Source: Methylococcaceae bacterium UBA662 | GTDB taxonomy: Bacteria > Pseudomonadota > Gammaproteobacteria > Methylococcales > Methylomonadaceae | Length of the DNA stretch: 64,000 nucleotides | Assembly: GCA_002299425.1 (NCBI GenBank) | Contig: DBNW01000055.1 | Coordinates: 5,480-69,479, forward strand | Reading direction: 5' to 3' | Part shown: positions 8,273-16,529 of the stretch, one piece after another | Position numbering within the stretch: the stretch's first letter is position 1 | Layout: each line of letters begins with the position of its first letter | The notes under the pieces: generated by a model | The model's database searches: none | What the model was told of the DNA's origin: nothing | Seen by the model: the letters and a program-made list of their open reading frames with translations, nothing else | Program-made: the position numbers and the translations under genes

Positions 8273-8566
8273 TTACTTTTTTTCCTTAAGGTTATAGGCG
8301 GCGAGCTGCTCGGGCGTGGCTTCTTTTTGATAACTGTTTTTCCATTGCTCGTAGGGCATCCCGTAGATAATTTCCCTAGCTTGTTCGTAATCGACTGCTT
8401 GCCCGCGTGCGCTTGCCGCCGCCGCATACCATTTAGCTAGACAATTGCGGCAAAAATCCGCCACAATCATCAGCTCGATGTTTTGCACCTCGGTGTGCTG
8501 CTGCAAATGCTCGAGCAAGCGGCGAAAGGCCGCCGCTTCCAGTTCAGTTTGTAAATTTTCTGCCAT
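8273..8566 (-). CDS. DUF1244 family protein
   Basis: This 97-residue cytosolic protein belongs to the small DUF1244 family, recognised by the block around VADFCRNCLAKWYAAAA followed by REIIYGMPYEQWK and KEATPEQ. The function is unknown; the FCRNCL CxxC pair is the most conserved feature and could bind metal or be redox active. I place the start at ATG 8566, preceded by GGAGGGG at good spacing, rather than 20 codons upstream. It lies upstream of hrcA on the same strand, but hrcA has its own promoter and CIRCE. Confidence 0.88.
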   Translation of the reverse strand: MAENLQTELEAAAFRRLLEHLQQHTEVQNIELMIVADFCRNCLAKWYAAAASARGQAVDYEQAREIIYGMPYEQWKNSYQKEATPEQLAAYNLKEKK

Positions 8567-8711
8567 AACCCCTCCAAATCGGCCCATTCTAGCAAGAAAC
8601 CTTTTGGCAAACATGTACAACGCCAAGCGAAAATTTTACAATAGCCAACCCTCTTCACTGTAGCTTGGTTTGGGGCTTCCTAAGCCTTAACCATTCTCAA
8701 CCTGAAATACC

Positions 8712-9248
8712 ATGAAGCAAGTTTTTGAATTTTTCCCTATCGTTCTGTTTTTCGTGGCTTACAAGTTCTACGACATCTATGTGGCGACAGCCGTGGTAAT
8801 GGCGGCTACCCTAGCTCAAGTAGCTTATAGCTGGCTAAGATACCGAAAAGTGGATTCCATGCAATGGATAACACTAATTTTAGTCGCGGTAATGGGCGGC
8901 TTAACGCTTTATTTGCAGAATGAAGAATTCATCAAATGGAAGCTGTCCATCATCGAATGGCTGTTCGGTGCCGCCTTCTTCGGCAGTCATTTTATTGGCA
9001 AAAAAACTTTTATTGAACGCATGATGTCGGCCAACTTAACCTTGCCGAAAGTCATATGGAACCGCTTGAATTTAATGTGGGGCAGCTTTTTCACCAGCAT
9101 TGGCTTCGTTAACTTATACGTCATGTACCACTTCAGCACCGACGATTGGGTCAATTTCAAAACTTTTGGCGTACCCGGACTGATGGTTATTTTTATCGCC
9201 CTGCAAATAGCGTATTTGTACAAATACGTCCCCGAAACCGAGGAATAA
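8712..9248 (+). CDS. yciB: Inner-membrane septation protein YciB (IspZ)
   Basis: YciB/IspZ is a small polytopic inner-membrane protein linked to cell division, envelope integrity and cell length. The 178-residue protein shows about five hydrophobic spans and the family signatures FFPIVLFFVAYKFYDIY at the N-terminus, IEWLFGAAFF, and a WNRLNLMWG segment near residue 118. Length matches the family. It is followed three bases later by the YciI-like gene, reproducing the yciB-yciI proximity known in other proteobacteria. Confidence 0.95.
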   Translation: MKQVFEFFPIVLFFVAYKFYDIYVATAVVMAATLAQVAYSWLRYRKVDSMQWITLILVAVMGGLTLYLQNEEFIKWKLSIIEWLFGAAFFGSHFIGKKTFIERMMSANLTLPKVIWNRLNLMWGSFFTSIGFVNLYVMYHFSTDDWVNFKTFGVPGLMVIFIALQIAYLYKYVPETEE

Positions 9249-9251
9249 ATC

Positions 9252-9554
9252 GTGTTGTATGCCATCATTGCCGAGGATGCGCCTGATAGCTTGGCGCGGC
9301 GGCTAGATGTACGCCCGGCCCATATCGAACGCCTGCAAGCACTGCAAAACCAAGGCCGCCTGTTGCTGGCAGGCCCGCATCCCATACTCGACACCGAGCA
9401 CCCCGGATCAGCCGGCTTTAGCGGCAGCCTGATCGTCGCCGAATTTAACAGCCTCGAAGAGGCCGAACAATGGGCCGGGGCCGACCCGTATGTCACTGCG
9501 CGGGTATACACTAAAGTACTCGTTAAACCTTTCAAAAAAACCTTTCCCCAATGA
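9252..9554 (+). CDS. YciI-like protein
   Basis: This 100-residue YciI-superfamily protein has a ferredoxin-like fold related to muconolactone isomerase; its enzymatic role is unresolved. Family features are the start MLYAIIAEDAPDSLARR, the LQNQGRLLLAGPHP segment and the AEQWAGADPYVTARVY segment that contains the conserved Asp-Pro-Tyr. The start codon is GTG at 9252, with AGGA seven bases upstream. It sits between yciB and the bolA-like gene, whose ATG overlaps its stop (ATGA), so all four genes of 8712-10854 probably share a transcript. Confidence 0.9.
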   Translation: MLYAIIAEDAPDSLARRLDVRPAHIERLQALQNQGRLLLAGPHPILDTEHPGSAGFSGSLIVAEFNSLEEAEQWAGADPYVTARVYTKVLVKPFKKTFPQ

Positions 9555-9835
9555 CCGCCGAACACATTAAAAAAATACTGACCGAAGCTTTCACGCCAGA
9601 ATTTCTGGAGCTCCTCGACAACAGCGCCGATCATGCTGGCCATGCGGGCGCCAGAAGCGGTGGCGGCCATTACCATGTCACCCTCGTCGCCGAGGCGTTC
9701 ACCGGCAAATCCTTGGTGCAGCGCCACCAAATGGTCTACAAAGCCCTAGGCGACCTCATGAAAGAACAAATTCACGCCTTAGGCATTAATGCCCTTTCCC
9801 CCTCTGAAAACACTAAAGGAAACTTAAGCAAATGA
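9551..9835 (+). CDS. BolA family protein
   Basis: This 94-residue BolA-like protein belongs to a family that pairs with monothiol glutaredoxins in iron-sulfur trafficking or acts in stress morphology. It shows the conserved GGHYHVTLVAEAFTGKSLVQRHQMVYKAL-type core (from about residue 38), including the invariant His in the RHQ loop, and ends in a short variable tail. Its start overlaps the upstream stop and its stop overlaps the ATG of the PPIase gene, so translation is probably coupled. BolA proper and YrbA/IbaG cannot be distinguished with confidence. Confidence 0.9.
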   Translation: MTAEHIKKILTEAFTPEFLELLDNSADHAGHAGARSGGGHYHVTLVAEAFTGKSLVQRHQMVYKALGDLMKEQIHALGINALSPSENTKGNLSK

Positions 9836-10854
9836 AAACAGCCATTATCCCCTTTTTAGTTGCAGGTGCCGTCCTGGTATCCGGATGCGACAAAAACGAC
9901 AGCACTGCCCCGGCCGTCAAAAGAGAAGACGCCGTCGCGTCTGTCAACAGCACTTACATCTCAAAGACCACCTTAGAAAATTTACAGAAAGAGCTGGCGG
10001 CGCGCGGGCAAGGCCAGGAGATACCAAAGGATAAAATTCTCGAAGAACTGATCCAGCGGGAAATTTTAGTGCAGGCGGCCCTAAAACAGAATTTGCACCA
10101 ATCCCCTGAAGTCCTGCAACGGCTTGAGGAAACCAAAAAAACCTTGCTGACTCAAGCATTCGTACAAGATTTCATCAAAAATAATCCCGTTACTGACGCG
10201 GAAATAAAAGCCGAATACGATAAAGAATTTGGCGGCAGCAAAAATATCGAATACAAAGCCCGTCACATTTTGGTTAAAACCGAAGCCGAAGCAAAAAAAA
10301 TCATTGCTGAACTGGACAAAGGCGCAGATTTTGCCAAATTAGCCAACAAGTACTCATTGGATGGTAAAGAAACGCAAAACGGCGGCGACCTCGGTTGGTT
10401 TTCGGCCAACCAAATGGTCGAACCCTTTTCCAAAGCTGTCAGTGCCTTAGAAAAAGGCCACTACACAAAAACCCCGGTACAAACTCAATTCGGCTGGCAT
10501 GTGATTTTACGCGAAGATTCCCGCATCCAAACACCGCCTCCGCTGGAAGCCGTAAAAGACCAGCTGATCCCGTTCCTGCAACGCAAAAAAGTCCAGGAAA
10601 TGCTGGAGCAAAAACGCAAAGAAGCCAAAGTCGAGATTCTAGTGCCGCTGACGGCTGAAAAACCGGTCGCTGAGAAAGCTGAGCCAAAACCCAGCCAAGC
10701 CCCTGGACTTGAAGAAGCCGCAGGAGCAGAAGCCGACGTAGAAGCAGAAACCGACGTAGGAGCAGAAGCCGAGAGCCACCACCCTGCGGTGGATGAGGCA
10801 GTGGATGAAGAAGCTCCAAAAACAGAGGTAAAAAAAGACAAACCCCATCCCTGA
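9832..10854 (+). CDS. Parvulin-type peptidyl-prolyl isomerase, predicted lipoprotein
   Basis: This 340-residue periplasmic folding factor has a signal peptide ending in a plausible lipobox (VLVSGC, Cys about residue 19), a SurA/PrsA-like N-terminal helical region (about 30-125), one rotamase domain (about 130-230, opening ARHILVKTE and containing GGDLGWF and TQFGWHVI), and a Glu/Ala-rich low-complexity tail from about 280. The tail contains an 18-base tandem repeat. It resembles the PpiC/EpsD group of single-parvulin lipoproteins; the precise client is unknown. It is last in the yciB-yciI-bolA operon. Confidence 0.9.
   Translation: MKTAIIPFLVAGAVLVSGCDKNDSTAPAVKREDAVASVNSTYISKTTLENLQKELAARGQGQEIPKDKILEELIQREILVQAALKQNLHQSPEVLQRLEETKKTLLTQAFVQDFIKNNPVTDAEIKAEYDKEFGGSKNIEYKARHILVKTEAEAKKIIAELDKGADFAKLANKYSLDGKETQNGGDLGWFSANQMVEPFSKAVSALEKGHYTKTPVQTQFGWHVILREDSRIQTPPPLEAVKDQLIPFLQRKKVQEMLEQKRKEAKVEILVPLTAEKPVAEKAEPKPSQAPGLEEAAGAEADVEAETDVGAEAESHHPAVDEAVDEEAPKTEVKKDKPHP
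10723..10773 (+). repeat. 18-bp tandem repeat in the PPIase tail
   Basis: About 2.8 copies of a unit close to GAAGCAGAAACCGACGTA encode the Glu/Ala/Asp/Val repeats of the acidic tail. As the unit is a multiple of three, copy-number changes would keep the reading frame. Confidence 0.75.
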
Positions 10855-10922
10855 AGCTCACAATAGCAAGAAAATGCGGGGAGGAAAAAGGGCGGTCGGC
10901 TACGCCGCTCTTTTCCAAACCC

Positions 10923-10948
10923 AAGCTTGCCGGCTAAGCTTTTTTTTC
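10923..10948 (+). terminator. Possible terminator after PPIase gene
   Basis: AAGCTT-N7-AAGCTT followed by a run of T forms a short 6-bp stem overlapping the end of recJ on the opposite strand. The stem is AT-rich, so termination efficiency is doubtful. Confidence 0.4.
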
Positions 10949-12676
10949 CAAATAAACCATGACCAACTGCACACTGCGTTCACCCCGGTATTCATTAACA
11001 TCCAACCTGTACGCGGCAACAACCTCTCTTACACCCAGCCACTGTTCCGGCTGGCCAATAAAAAATGCAATCGCATCCAACAACCGCTGCCCACCGGCCT
11101 GTCGCAACACCAGCTTTAAATGGTGCTGGCCGACAATGCGTGATTGCATCACCTCAAACTGGCCATGAAAAACAGGTTCGGGAAACCCCTGTCCCCAAAC
11201 GCCCACCTGCCGCAGCAAATCCGCCACCGACAAATCCAACTCTTGCTCGCACAGCACTCCGTCAGACCAAATTTTTTGCTCCAAATCAATGCCTGTCAAA
11301 CGCCTGCCAACCATCTCGTCAAACGCCAAAGCAAACGCCGGATAATCGCGCAAAGCCAAGCTTAACCCGGCAGCCATGGCATGGCCGCCAAATTTACTTA
11401 ACAGTTTTGGATGCACTGCGGCAATATCGCTTAAAACATCCCGGATATGCACACCCGGAATGGAACGTGCCGATCCCTTAAGCCACCCCTCCCCTGCCTG
11501 GGCAAAGGCGATGACCGGTCTGTGCAGCCTATCTTTAATGCGGGCCGCCAAAATACCAATCACCCCCTGATGCCAGTCCTGGTCGAACAAACACACGCCA
11601 GACGGCAGATGGGCCGTGTGCAACGCCTGCATCTGTGCCAACAAAGCCTGCGCCTGATGCTGCATTCCCCCTTCAATTTCCTGTCTATCTTTGTTCAAAT
11701 CATCAAGCTGTACGGCTAGGTTTTTTGCCAAAACCGGATCATCCGTCAACAAACACTGAATGCCCAAGGCCATATCGTCCAGACGCCCTGCGGCATTCAA
11801 CCGAGGTCCTAAAGAAAAACCTAAATCCGTTGCAGAAAGTGTTGAGTTCTTTTTCCCCGCCACTTCGATTAATGCCTGAATGCCCACGGCCCCCTGGCCC
11901 ATGCGTATACGCAATAAGCCCTGGTAAACCAAAATCCGGTTAACCTCATCCAAGATCACCACATCAGCGACCGTCCCTAAAGCCACATAATCCAATAGCT
12001 GCCCCAAGTTGGGTTGCGGGATTTTTTTTTCCGCAAACCAACCGGTTTCCCTAAGGCGCATTCTTAATGCGATCAAGACATAAAACATCACGCCCACGCC
12101 AGCCAACGCCCTGCTAGGAAAGCGGTCGTCTGGCAGATTCGGGTTTACCATAGCCGCCGCATTCGGCAAGGTTTTCCCCGGCAAATGGTGGTCTGTCACC
12201 AGCACCTTAATGCCCGCCCGGTTCGCCGCATCGACACCTTCGACACTGGAAATGCCATTGTCAACTGTGATAATCACATCGGGCCGTCGTTGTTTCACCA
12301 ACTCGACAATCTCAGGGGTCAGGCCGTAACCGTATTCAAAGCGGTTGGGCACAACAAAATCAACATGCCGAACACCCAACAATTGCAGGCCTTTTACGGC
12401 CAGGGCGCAACCGGTCGCCCCGTCGGCATCAAAGTCTGCTACCACACAAATTTTTTGCCCTAATTTGATAGCCGCCAGCAATTCGCCCACCATAACTTCC
12501 ATGCCGCCTAGCAGCCACGGTGACGGCAAACGGGCGAGAGAGTAGTCCAGCTCATCGTTGGAGACCACCCCCCTAGCGGCAAAAATACGCGCCAACAGCG
12601 GATGCAACGATGCCAATCGGTCGGTTTTTTTTGCCGGCCTAACAACGATGGCTTTTTTCACGTCCTGGTAATACAT
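10934..12676 (-). CDS. recJ: Single-stranded-DNA-specific exonuclease RecJ
   Basis: RecJ degrades single-stranded DNA 5' to 3' in recombination and mismatch repair. The 580-residue protein has the DHH-family motifs VADFDADGATG (about residue 75) and DHH (in VTDHHLPG, about 155), a DHHA1 domain with GGHAMAAGLSL (about 425) and the C-terminal OB-like region. I choose ATG at 12676; a TTG four codons upstream is also open. Length matches E. coli RecJ. It is monocistronic and convergent with the PPIase gene. Confidence 0.96.
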   Translation of the reverse strand: MYYQDVKKAIVVRPAKKTDRLASLHPLLARIFAARGVVSNDELDYSLARLPSPWLLGGMEVMVGELLAAIKLGQKICVVADFDADGATGCALAVKGLQLLGVRHVDFVVPNRFEYGYGLTPEIVELVKQRRPDVIITVDNGISSVEGVDAANRAGIKVLVTDHHLPGKTLPNAAAMVNPNLPDDRFPSRALAGVGVMFYVLIALRMRLRETGWFAEKKIPQPNLGQLLDYVALGTVADVVILDEVNRILVYQGLLRIRMGQGAVGIQALIEVAGKKNSTLSATDLGFSLGPRLNAAGRLDDMALGIQCLLTDDPVLAKNLAVQLDDLNKDRQEIEGGMQHQAQALLAQMQALHTAHLPSGVCLFDQDWHQGVIGILAARIKDRLHRPVIAFAQAGEGWLKGSARSIPGVHIRDVLSDIAAVHPKLLSKFGGHAMAAGLSLALRDYPAFALAFDEMVGRRLTGIDLEQKIWSDGVLCEQELDLSVADLLRQVGVWGQGFPEPVFHGQFEVMQSRIVGQHHLKLVLRQAGGQRLLDAIAFFIGQPEQWLGVREVVAAYRLDVNEYRGERSVQLVMVYLEKKA

Positions 12677-12895
12677 AACACATTCCAATAAAATCTGGCC
12701 AAAAGCCGGTTTTTAATTGGCCGATTGTGGGGGGGGCAGGCACTGATGGCACCGGGCTTGCGTCATTTCGCATACCCGCGTTAGGAAGAGAAAAAAGGCA
12801 ATAACCGCATTGTTTAAGCAGCCGTGCAATACGGTTAGCCGGAAGTTTCACGGCTGTGCACGGATTCCGCTGCCAGACCCTGGCAACAGAAAACG

Positions 12896-14119
12896 CTAGC
12901 GCGTAGCGGTATCGTCAAAAACACCCTTAGCCGCTTGCAGATGCCATTGTGGACTCCGCCCTGACGGCAACACGATGGCGCCTTTAGCCGCAGTAATGTG
13001 CAAAAGCCCTTGAAAATCCACCGGCACCGTCAACTCAAGCTGGCCTTCAATGTCCGTAAACAACCCTGTTGTAGCCAGAGTAAAAATTTGGTTTTCGGGT
13101 TGGTAAACCCCTGCTACCGTGCTGGTTGGAAAGCCAAAGCCCTTAAATTTCAAGCGTATATGTGCAGAACCGCCAACCTGAGCACTGCGTTTTATTACCA
13201 CATCGCCAACGTCTGCCTGGATGATCAAAGCCGTGCCAGATTGCTGTCCAGGCAACGGAACCTGCAACACCCGCTCGGTTTTATGGGGCGTAGCCAAGGA
13301 TGCAGCCAGACTCAGCACAACAGCCAGTCCAACAAAAAGCCAAGAGCGCACTGGTTTTGACAAATTATGCCAATAGTCCAGCAAAAAAAACTCTGTTACC
13401 TCGGTGTCCGGCTTTTCTTCCCAGCGGCCTACCAAGGGCTGGTAGATCACGGCACAGACCGCATAGGTAAAGATGCCGCTCCAAAACACATCGGATAAAA
13501 AATGTCCGCCCGCCGCCATCCGCCCAACGCCTACCAAAACACCCAAAACTATGGCAAAAACCAGCAGACCGCCGGCCAACAGCGGTTTTTTGCGGCGGGT
13601 TAAAAAGTAAAACACACAAACCAAGTAGCCCACGCTGCAATGCCCGCAGGGAAACGACTTGCCTTCAGAACCTGGCATACCCGGCGGCTGGTAAGTCAAA
13701 TGTCCCTGGAACTGTTCAATCTGGCGGGGTCGAGGCCGCCCGTAGTGATCCTTGAAAATACCATTGACCACTAAACCCGGTCCCAAAATTATGCTAAAAA
13801 GCACAAACAACGCCATGCGCCGGATGCGCTTAGCATTCGCTCGGTCGCCGTAAAAAGCCAAAACCCCCAAACAACCTAAGAGCAAGGCATTGGCCAAAAT
13901 CGGGATGGCCTTGTACAAAACCAACCACAAGCCGCGCTGTTCTTCCGGCCAAAAATTTTGGGCGTTGCCCGGGTGAAAAAAAACCCCCGCTGCCCAAATA
14001 TCTAAGTCTGTAAGCCAAAATGGCACGGTCAAAGCGGTGGCAACAACAGCCAAAATCAGCCCTTCAATCCGGGCTTGGCGAGTGTCAATTTGGGAGTGTG
14101 CAATAGGGTTCATGGCCAT
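12896..14119 (-). CDS. PAP2-family membrane phosphatase with C-terminal beta-rich domain
   Basis: This integral-membrane phosphatase of the PAP2/LpxE type probably acts on a lipid phosphate at the periplasmic face. The three acid-phosphatase motifs are visible: KDHYGRPRPR, PCGH (in SFPCGHCSVGY; usually PSGH) and GRMAAGGHFLSD, spread over about six membrane spans (residues 20-260). After a further hydrophobic segment (about 270-290) comes a roughly 110-residue beta-rich domain with glycine-containing repeats, similar in flavour to DUF4097-type beta-helix domains and presumably periplasmic; that extension is not part of ordinary PAP2 proteins. The start is uncertain: ATG 14119, ATG 14113 or GTG 14152. 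Confidence 0.88.
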   Translation of the reverse strand: MAMNPIAHSQIDTRQARIEGLILAVVATALTVPFWLTDLDIWAAGVFFHPGNAQNFWPEEQRGLWLVLYKAIPILANALLLGCLGVLAFYGDRANAKRIRRMALFVLFSIILGPGLVVNGIFKDHYGRPRPRQIEQFQGHLTYQPPGMPGSEGKSFPCGHCSVGYLVCVFYFLTRRKKPLLAGGLLVFAIVLGVLVGVGRMAAGGHFLSDVFWSGIFTYAVCAVIYQPLVGRWEEKPDTEVTEFFLLDYWHNLSKPVRSWLFVGLAVVLSLAASLATPHKTERVLQVPLPGQQSGTALIIQADVGDVVIKRSAQVGGSAHIRLKFKGFGFPTSTVAGVYQPENQIFTLATTGLFTDIEGQLELTVPVDFQGLLHITAAKGAIVLPSGRSPQWHLQAAKGVFDDTATR

Positions 14120-14191
14120 GCGTGTGAAATTAATGAGGGTACCCGCCGACACCGACTGCCTGAAACGCTACGCTTAACGTAAGCGCATGGC

Positions 14192-15187
14192 CTATTCTGG
14201 CTTTAGTTCCCGCCGCAGTAGGTTTTGTACGGCGGCCAGCGGCGGCAGGCCCTGGTACAGTACCTGGTAGGTCTGTTCAGTAATGGGCATGTCGATGCCG
14301 TGTTGCCGGGCCAAATGCCGGGTTTCGCGGGCGGCGACGACGCCTTCGATTTCCTGGCCGATGTCAGCGATCGCTTGAGCGAGGGGTTGACCCTTGCCTA
14401 AAGCCAAACCAAGCCGGCGGTTGCGGGACTGATTGTCGGTGCACGTCAAAATCAAATCACCCAAGCCGGCTAAGCCCATAAACGTTTCTTGCCTGCCACC
14501 CAGTTTAATGCCGAGCCGGATAATTTCACTCAAACCACGCGTAATTAACGCGGCGCGCGTGTTGGCACCAAACCCTAAACCATCGGCTATGCCTGCGGCG
14601 ATAGCTAAAACGTTTTTAACCGCACCGCCCACTTCCACGCCAATCAAGTCGGTGCTGGTGTAGATACGAAAATGGGCATTGTGCAACAGTCCGGCGAGTT
14701 GTCCTGCAAACCCGGCATCGCCGGAAGCCACAGTAATGGCGGTGGGTAAGCCTGCGGCTACTTCATGGGCGAAAGAGGGACCAGAAAGAATGGCGACGGC
14801 GGTTTGCTCGGAAAAGCAGTCGGCCACGATTTGATGCAGCAACTGCCCGCCATTTGGGTTAAATCCCTTGGTTGCCCAAGCAATTTTTGCGTCTTGAGGC
14901 AGATAAGGCTTAATGGCTTCCAGTGTGGACTGAAACGCATGGCTGGGCACACAAACCAGTAAAACAGGGGAAAACACGGCTGCCTCGGCCAAATCGGCGG
15001 TGACCGCTAACGGTTCAGGGAAAGCATGGCCGGGCAAATAGCGGCGGTTTTCCCGTTGCCGCGCCAAGTGTTCCATCTGGTCGGGCTTATGCCCCCAAAG
15101 CAAGACATGGCAACCGTTGCGGGCTGCCAAAATGGCCAGTGCCGTACCCCAAGACCCGGCTCCAAGCAGGGCTATCTTGTGCACCAC
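14192..15187 (-). CDS. gpsA: NAD(P)H-dependent glycerol-3-phosphate dehydrogenase
   Basis: GpsA reduces dihydroxyacetone phosphate to sn-glycerol 3-phosphate, the backbone precursor of phospholipids. The 331-residue protein has the Rossmann motif GAGSWGTAL (8-16), the WATKG motif near residue 110, and the catalytic-lysine region VEVGGAVKNVLAIAAG (about 180). GTG at 15187 has an AGG-type ribosome-binding site. It is the last gene of an operon with the ArsR regulator, rhodanese and secB; secB-gpsA adjacency is conserved in gammaproteobacteria. Confidence 0.97.
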   Translation of the reverse strand: MVHKIALLGAGSWGTALAILAARNGCHVLLWGHKPDQMEHLARQRENRRYLPGHAFPEPLAVTADLAEAAVFSPVLLVCVPSHAFQSTLEAIKPYLPQDAKIAWATKGFNPNGGQLLHQIVADCFSEQTAVAILSGPSFAHEVAAGLPTAITVASGDAGFAGQLAGLLHNAHFRIYTSTDLIGVEVGGAVKNVLAIAAGIADGLGFGANTRAALITRGLSEIIRLGIKLGGRQETFMGLAGLGDLILTCTDNQSRNRRLGLALGKGQPLAQAIADIGQEIEGVVAARETRHLARQHGIDMPITEQTYQVLYQGLPPLAAVQNLLRRELKPE

Positions 15188-15198
15188 GAACGCCTGAC

Positions 15199-15672
15199 TT
15201 AGTTAAGGGTGGGTTTAGCTTGGGCTTGCTCGGCGGATTGTTGTTGCATGTGCTGAGCATAAAGCACGTCGAAGTTGACGGGGGCCAACAACAACTGCGG
15301 AAAGCCACCCCGTGTCACTAAATCAGAAACGGTCTCGCGGGCATAGGGAAACAAAATGTTAGGGCAGAAACTGCCCAGCATGGGCCCTAATTCTTGGTCA
15401 TCAAAACCCGTCAAAGCAAACACTCCAGATTGCTTAACCTCCACTAAATAGGCGATTTTTTCTGCCACCTTCACCGTAAGAGTCGCCGTCAAGGTGACTT
15501 CATAAAAGCCGCCGTCCTGTACGGTGGTGACATGGGTGCCTAGGTTAAAATCAACGGCAGGTTCCCATTTTTCGGTGAAGATGGCCGGAGAATTGGGCGT
15601 TTCGAAGGACAAATCTTTGGTATAGATTTTTTGAATGGAAAATTGCTTTTCAGTATTGACGGGTTCGGCCAT
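15199..15672 (-). CDS. secB: Protein-export chaperone SecB
   Basis: SecB is the cytosolic tetrameric chaperone that keeps precursors unfolded and passes them to SecA. The 157-residue protein has the family features FSIQKIYTKDLSFETPNSP near the N-terminus, the central VDFNLGTHVT segment, and a C-terminal NFDVLYAQHMQQQ helix. Length is typical. It lies between the rhodanese and gpsA genes; in E. coli the order is yibN-grxC-secB-gpsA, and here no glutaredoxin gene lies between. Confidence 0.97.
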   Translation of the reverse strand: MAEPVNTEKQFSIQKIYTKDLSFETPNSPAIFTEKWEPAVDFNLGTHVTTVQDGGFYEVTLTATLTVKVAEKIAYLVEVKQSGVFALTGFDDQELGPMLGSFCPNILFPYARETVSDLVTRGGFPQLLLAPVNFDVLYAQHMQQQSAEQAQAKPTLN

Positions 15673-15728
15673 GGCGTATTGGTTAGCGGTTAAAGGTTAA
15701 AGGTTTAGGAAATGATGTGGCTTTGCTG

Positions 15729-16172
15729 TTATGCGTTGGCTTTTTTTGTTGATTTGATAGGAAGTTTGTAGTCATTTTCCCACGCCTGCATACCACCAGT
15801 GATGACAAACACCTGCTCAAAGCCTGCCTTGGTCAAAAGACGTCCGGCAGTGGCCGAGTGTGACCCGGTTTCGCAGACAACTAAAACGGGCTTGGTCTTG
15901 TTTTCGGCCAGACTGGGCAATTGTGTAGCCAGCGTTGTCAAAGGGACGTTGACGGCCTGCTCAATATGCTTTTTCTTAAAGCCAGCCGCCTCCTGCACGT
16001 CAATGACTGCAATATCCCCCTGGTTAATTTTAGCCACTGCCTGCAACGGCGAAATGGACTTAAACTTTTTAAAGGCGGTCTCGATTAAATCCTGCACGAG
16101 CAAATAAGAGACCACCAACAAGGCCAACGACAAAATGTAGTGGTTTAGGGCGAATTCCAGGTAACGTTCCAT
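15729..16172 (-). CDS. Membrane-anchored rhodanese-like protein (YibN-like)
   Basis: This 147-residue sulfurtransferase-like protein has an N-terminal hydrophobic anchor (about residues 8-27) followed by one rhodanese domain. The candidate active-site loop is CETGSHS near residue 105, with a Cys in the catalytic position, so persulfide transfer is possible. I use ATG 16172 rather than the TTG five codons upstream; this start aligns with E. coli YibN. The gene is immediately downstream of a two-cysteine ArsR regulator, which suggests that sulfide or persulfide controls the unit. Confidence 0.9.
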   Translation of the reverse strand: MERYLEFALNHYILSLALLVVSYLLVQDLIETAFKKFKSISPLQAVAKINQGDIAVIDVQEAAGFKKKHIEQAVNVPLTTLATQLPSLAENKTKPVLVVCETGSHSATAGRLLTKAGFEQVFVITGGMQAWENDYKLPIKSTKKANA

Positions 16173-16208
16173 AGCGTGGTTATTCAAGCAGGCAATTTTA
16201 CGGTTTGG

Positions 16209-16529
16209 TTAATGATGGCGATGGCAAAAAACATCCCGCATCATCTCAATAAGCTGCAACACCCGTTTGTCGTCGATGTAATAAAAGACGCGGTTGGCTT
16301 TTTTGTTGCGGCCGAGGATATTTTTTTCTCTAAGGATGGACAAATGCTGCGATACGTTGCTTTGGCTAGTGCCTACCTGCTCAACAATACCCTGCACACT
16401 GACCGCTTTGTTGCCTAAAACACACAGTATTTTCAGCCGCAACGGGTGCGACATGGCTTTCAGCGACTTAGCTGCCTTAGCGATGTCGGCATCGTCATAC
16501 AATGCCAAAGGTTGTTCGTTTGTGTCCAT
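16209..16529 (-). CDS. ArsR-family regulator of BigR/SqrR/YgaV type
   Basis: This 106-residue winged-helix repressor has the ArsR core (SHPLRLKILCVLG, about 27-39; recognition helix region TSQSNVSQHLSIL, 54-66; wing RVFYYIDD, 80-87). It has exactly two cysteines, Cys36 and Cys102, separated by 66 residues. That is the spacing of the dithiol switch in the persulfide sensors BigR and SqrR, and the classic ArsR metal-site ELCVCDL motif is absent. Placed upstream of a rhodanese gene, a sulfane-sulfur-sensing role is likely. The C-terminal CHRHH cluster could also bind metal, which is an alternative reading. Confidence 0.88.
   Translation of the reverse strand: MDTNEQPLALYDDADIAKAAKSLKAMSHPLRLKILCVLGNKAVSVQGIVEQVGTSQSNVSQHLSILREKNILGRNKKANRVFYYIDDKRVLQLIEMMRDVFCHRHH

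Noticed and set aside
12639..12851. Minus-strand open frame upstream of recJ
   Set aside because: It overlaps the recJ start and has no ribosome-binding site or recognisable domain.
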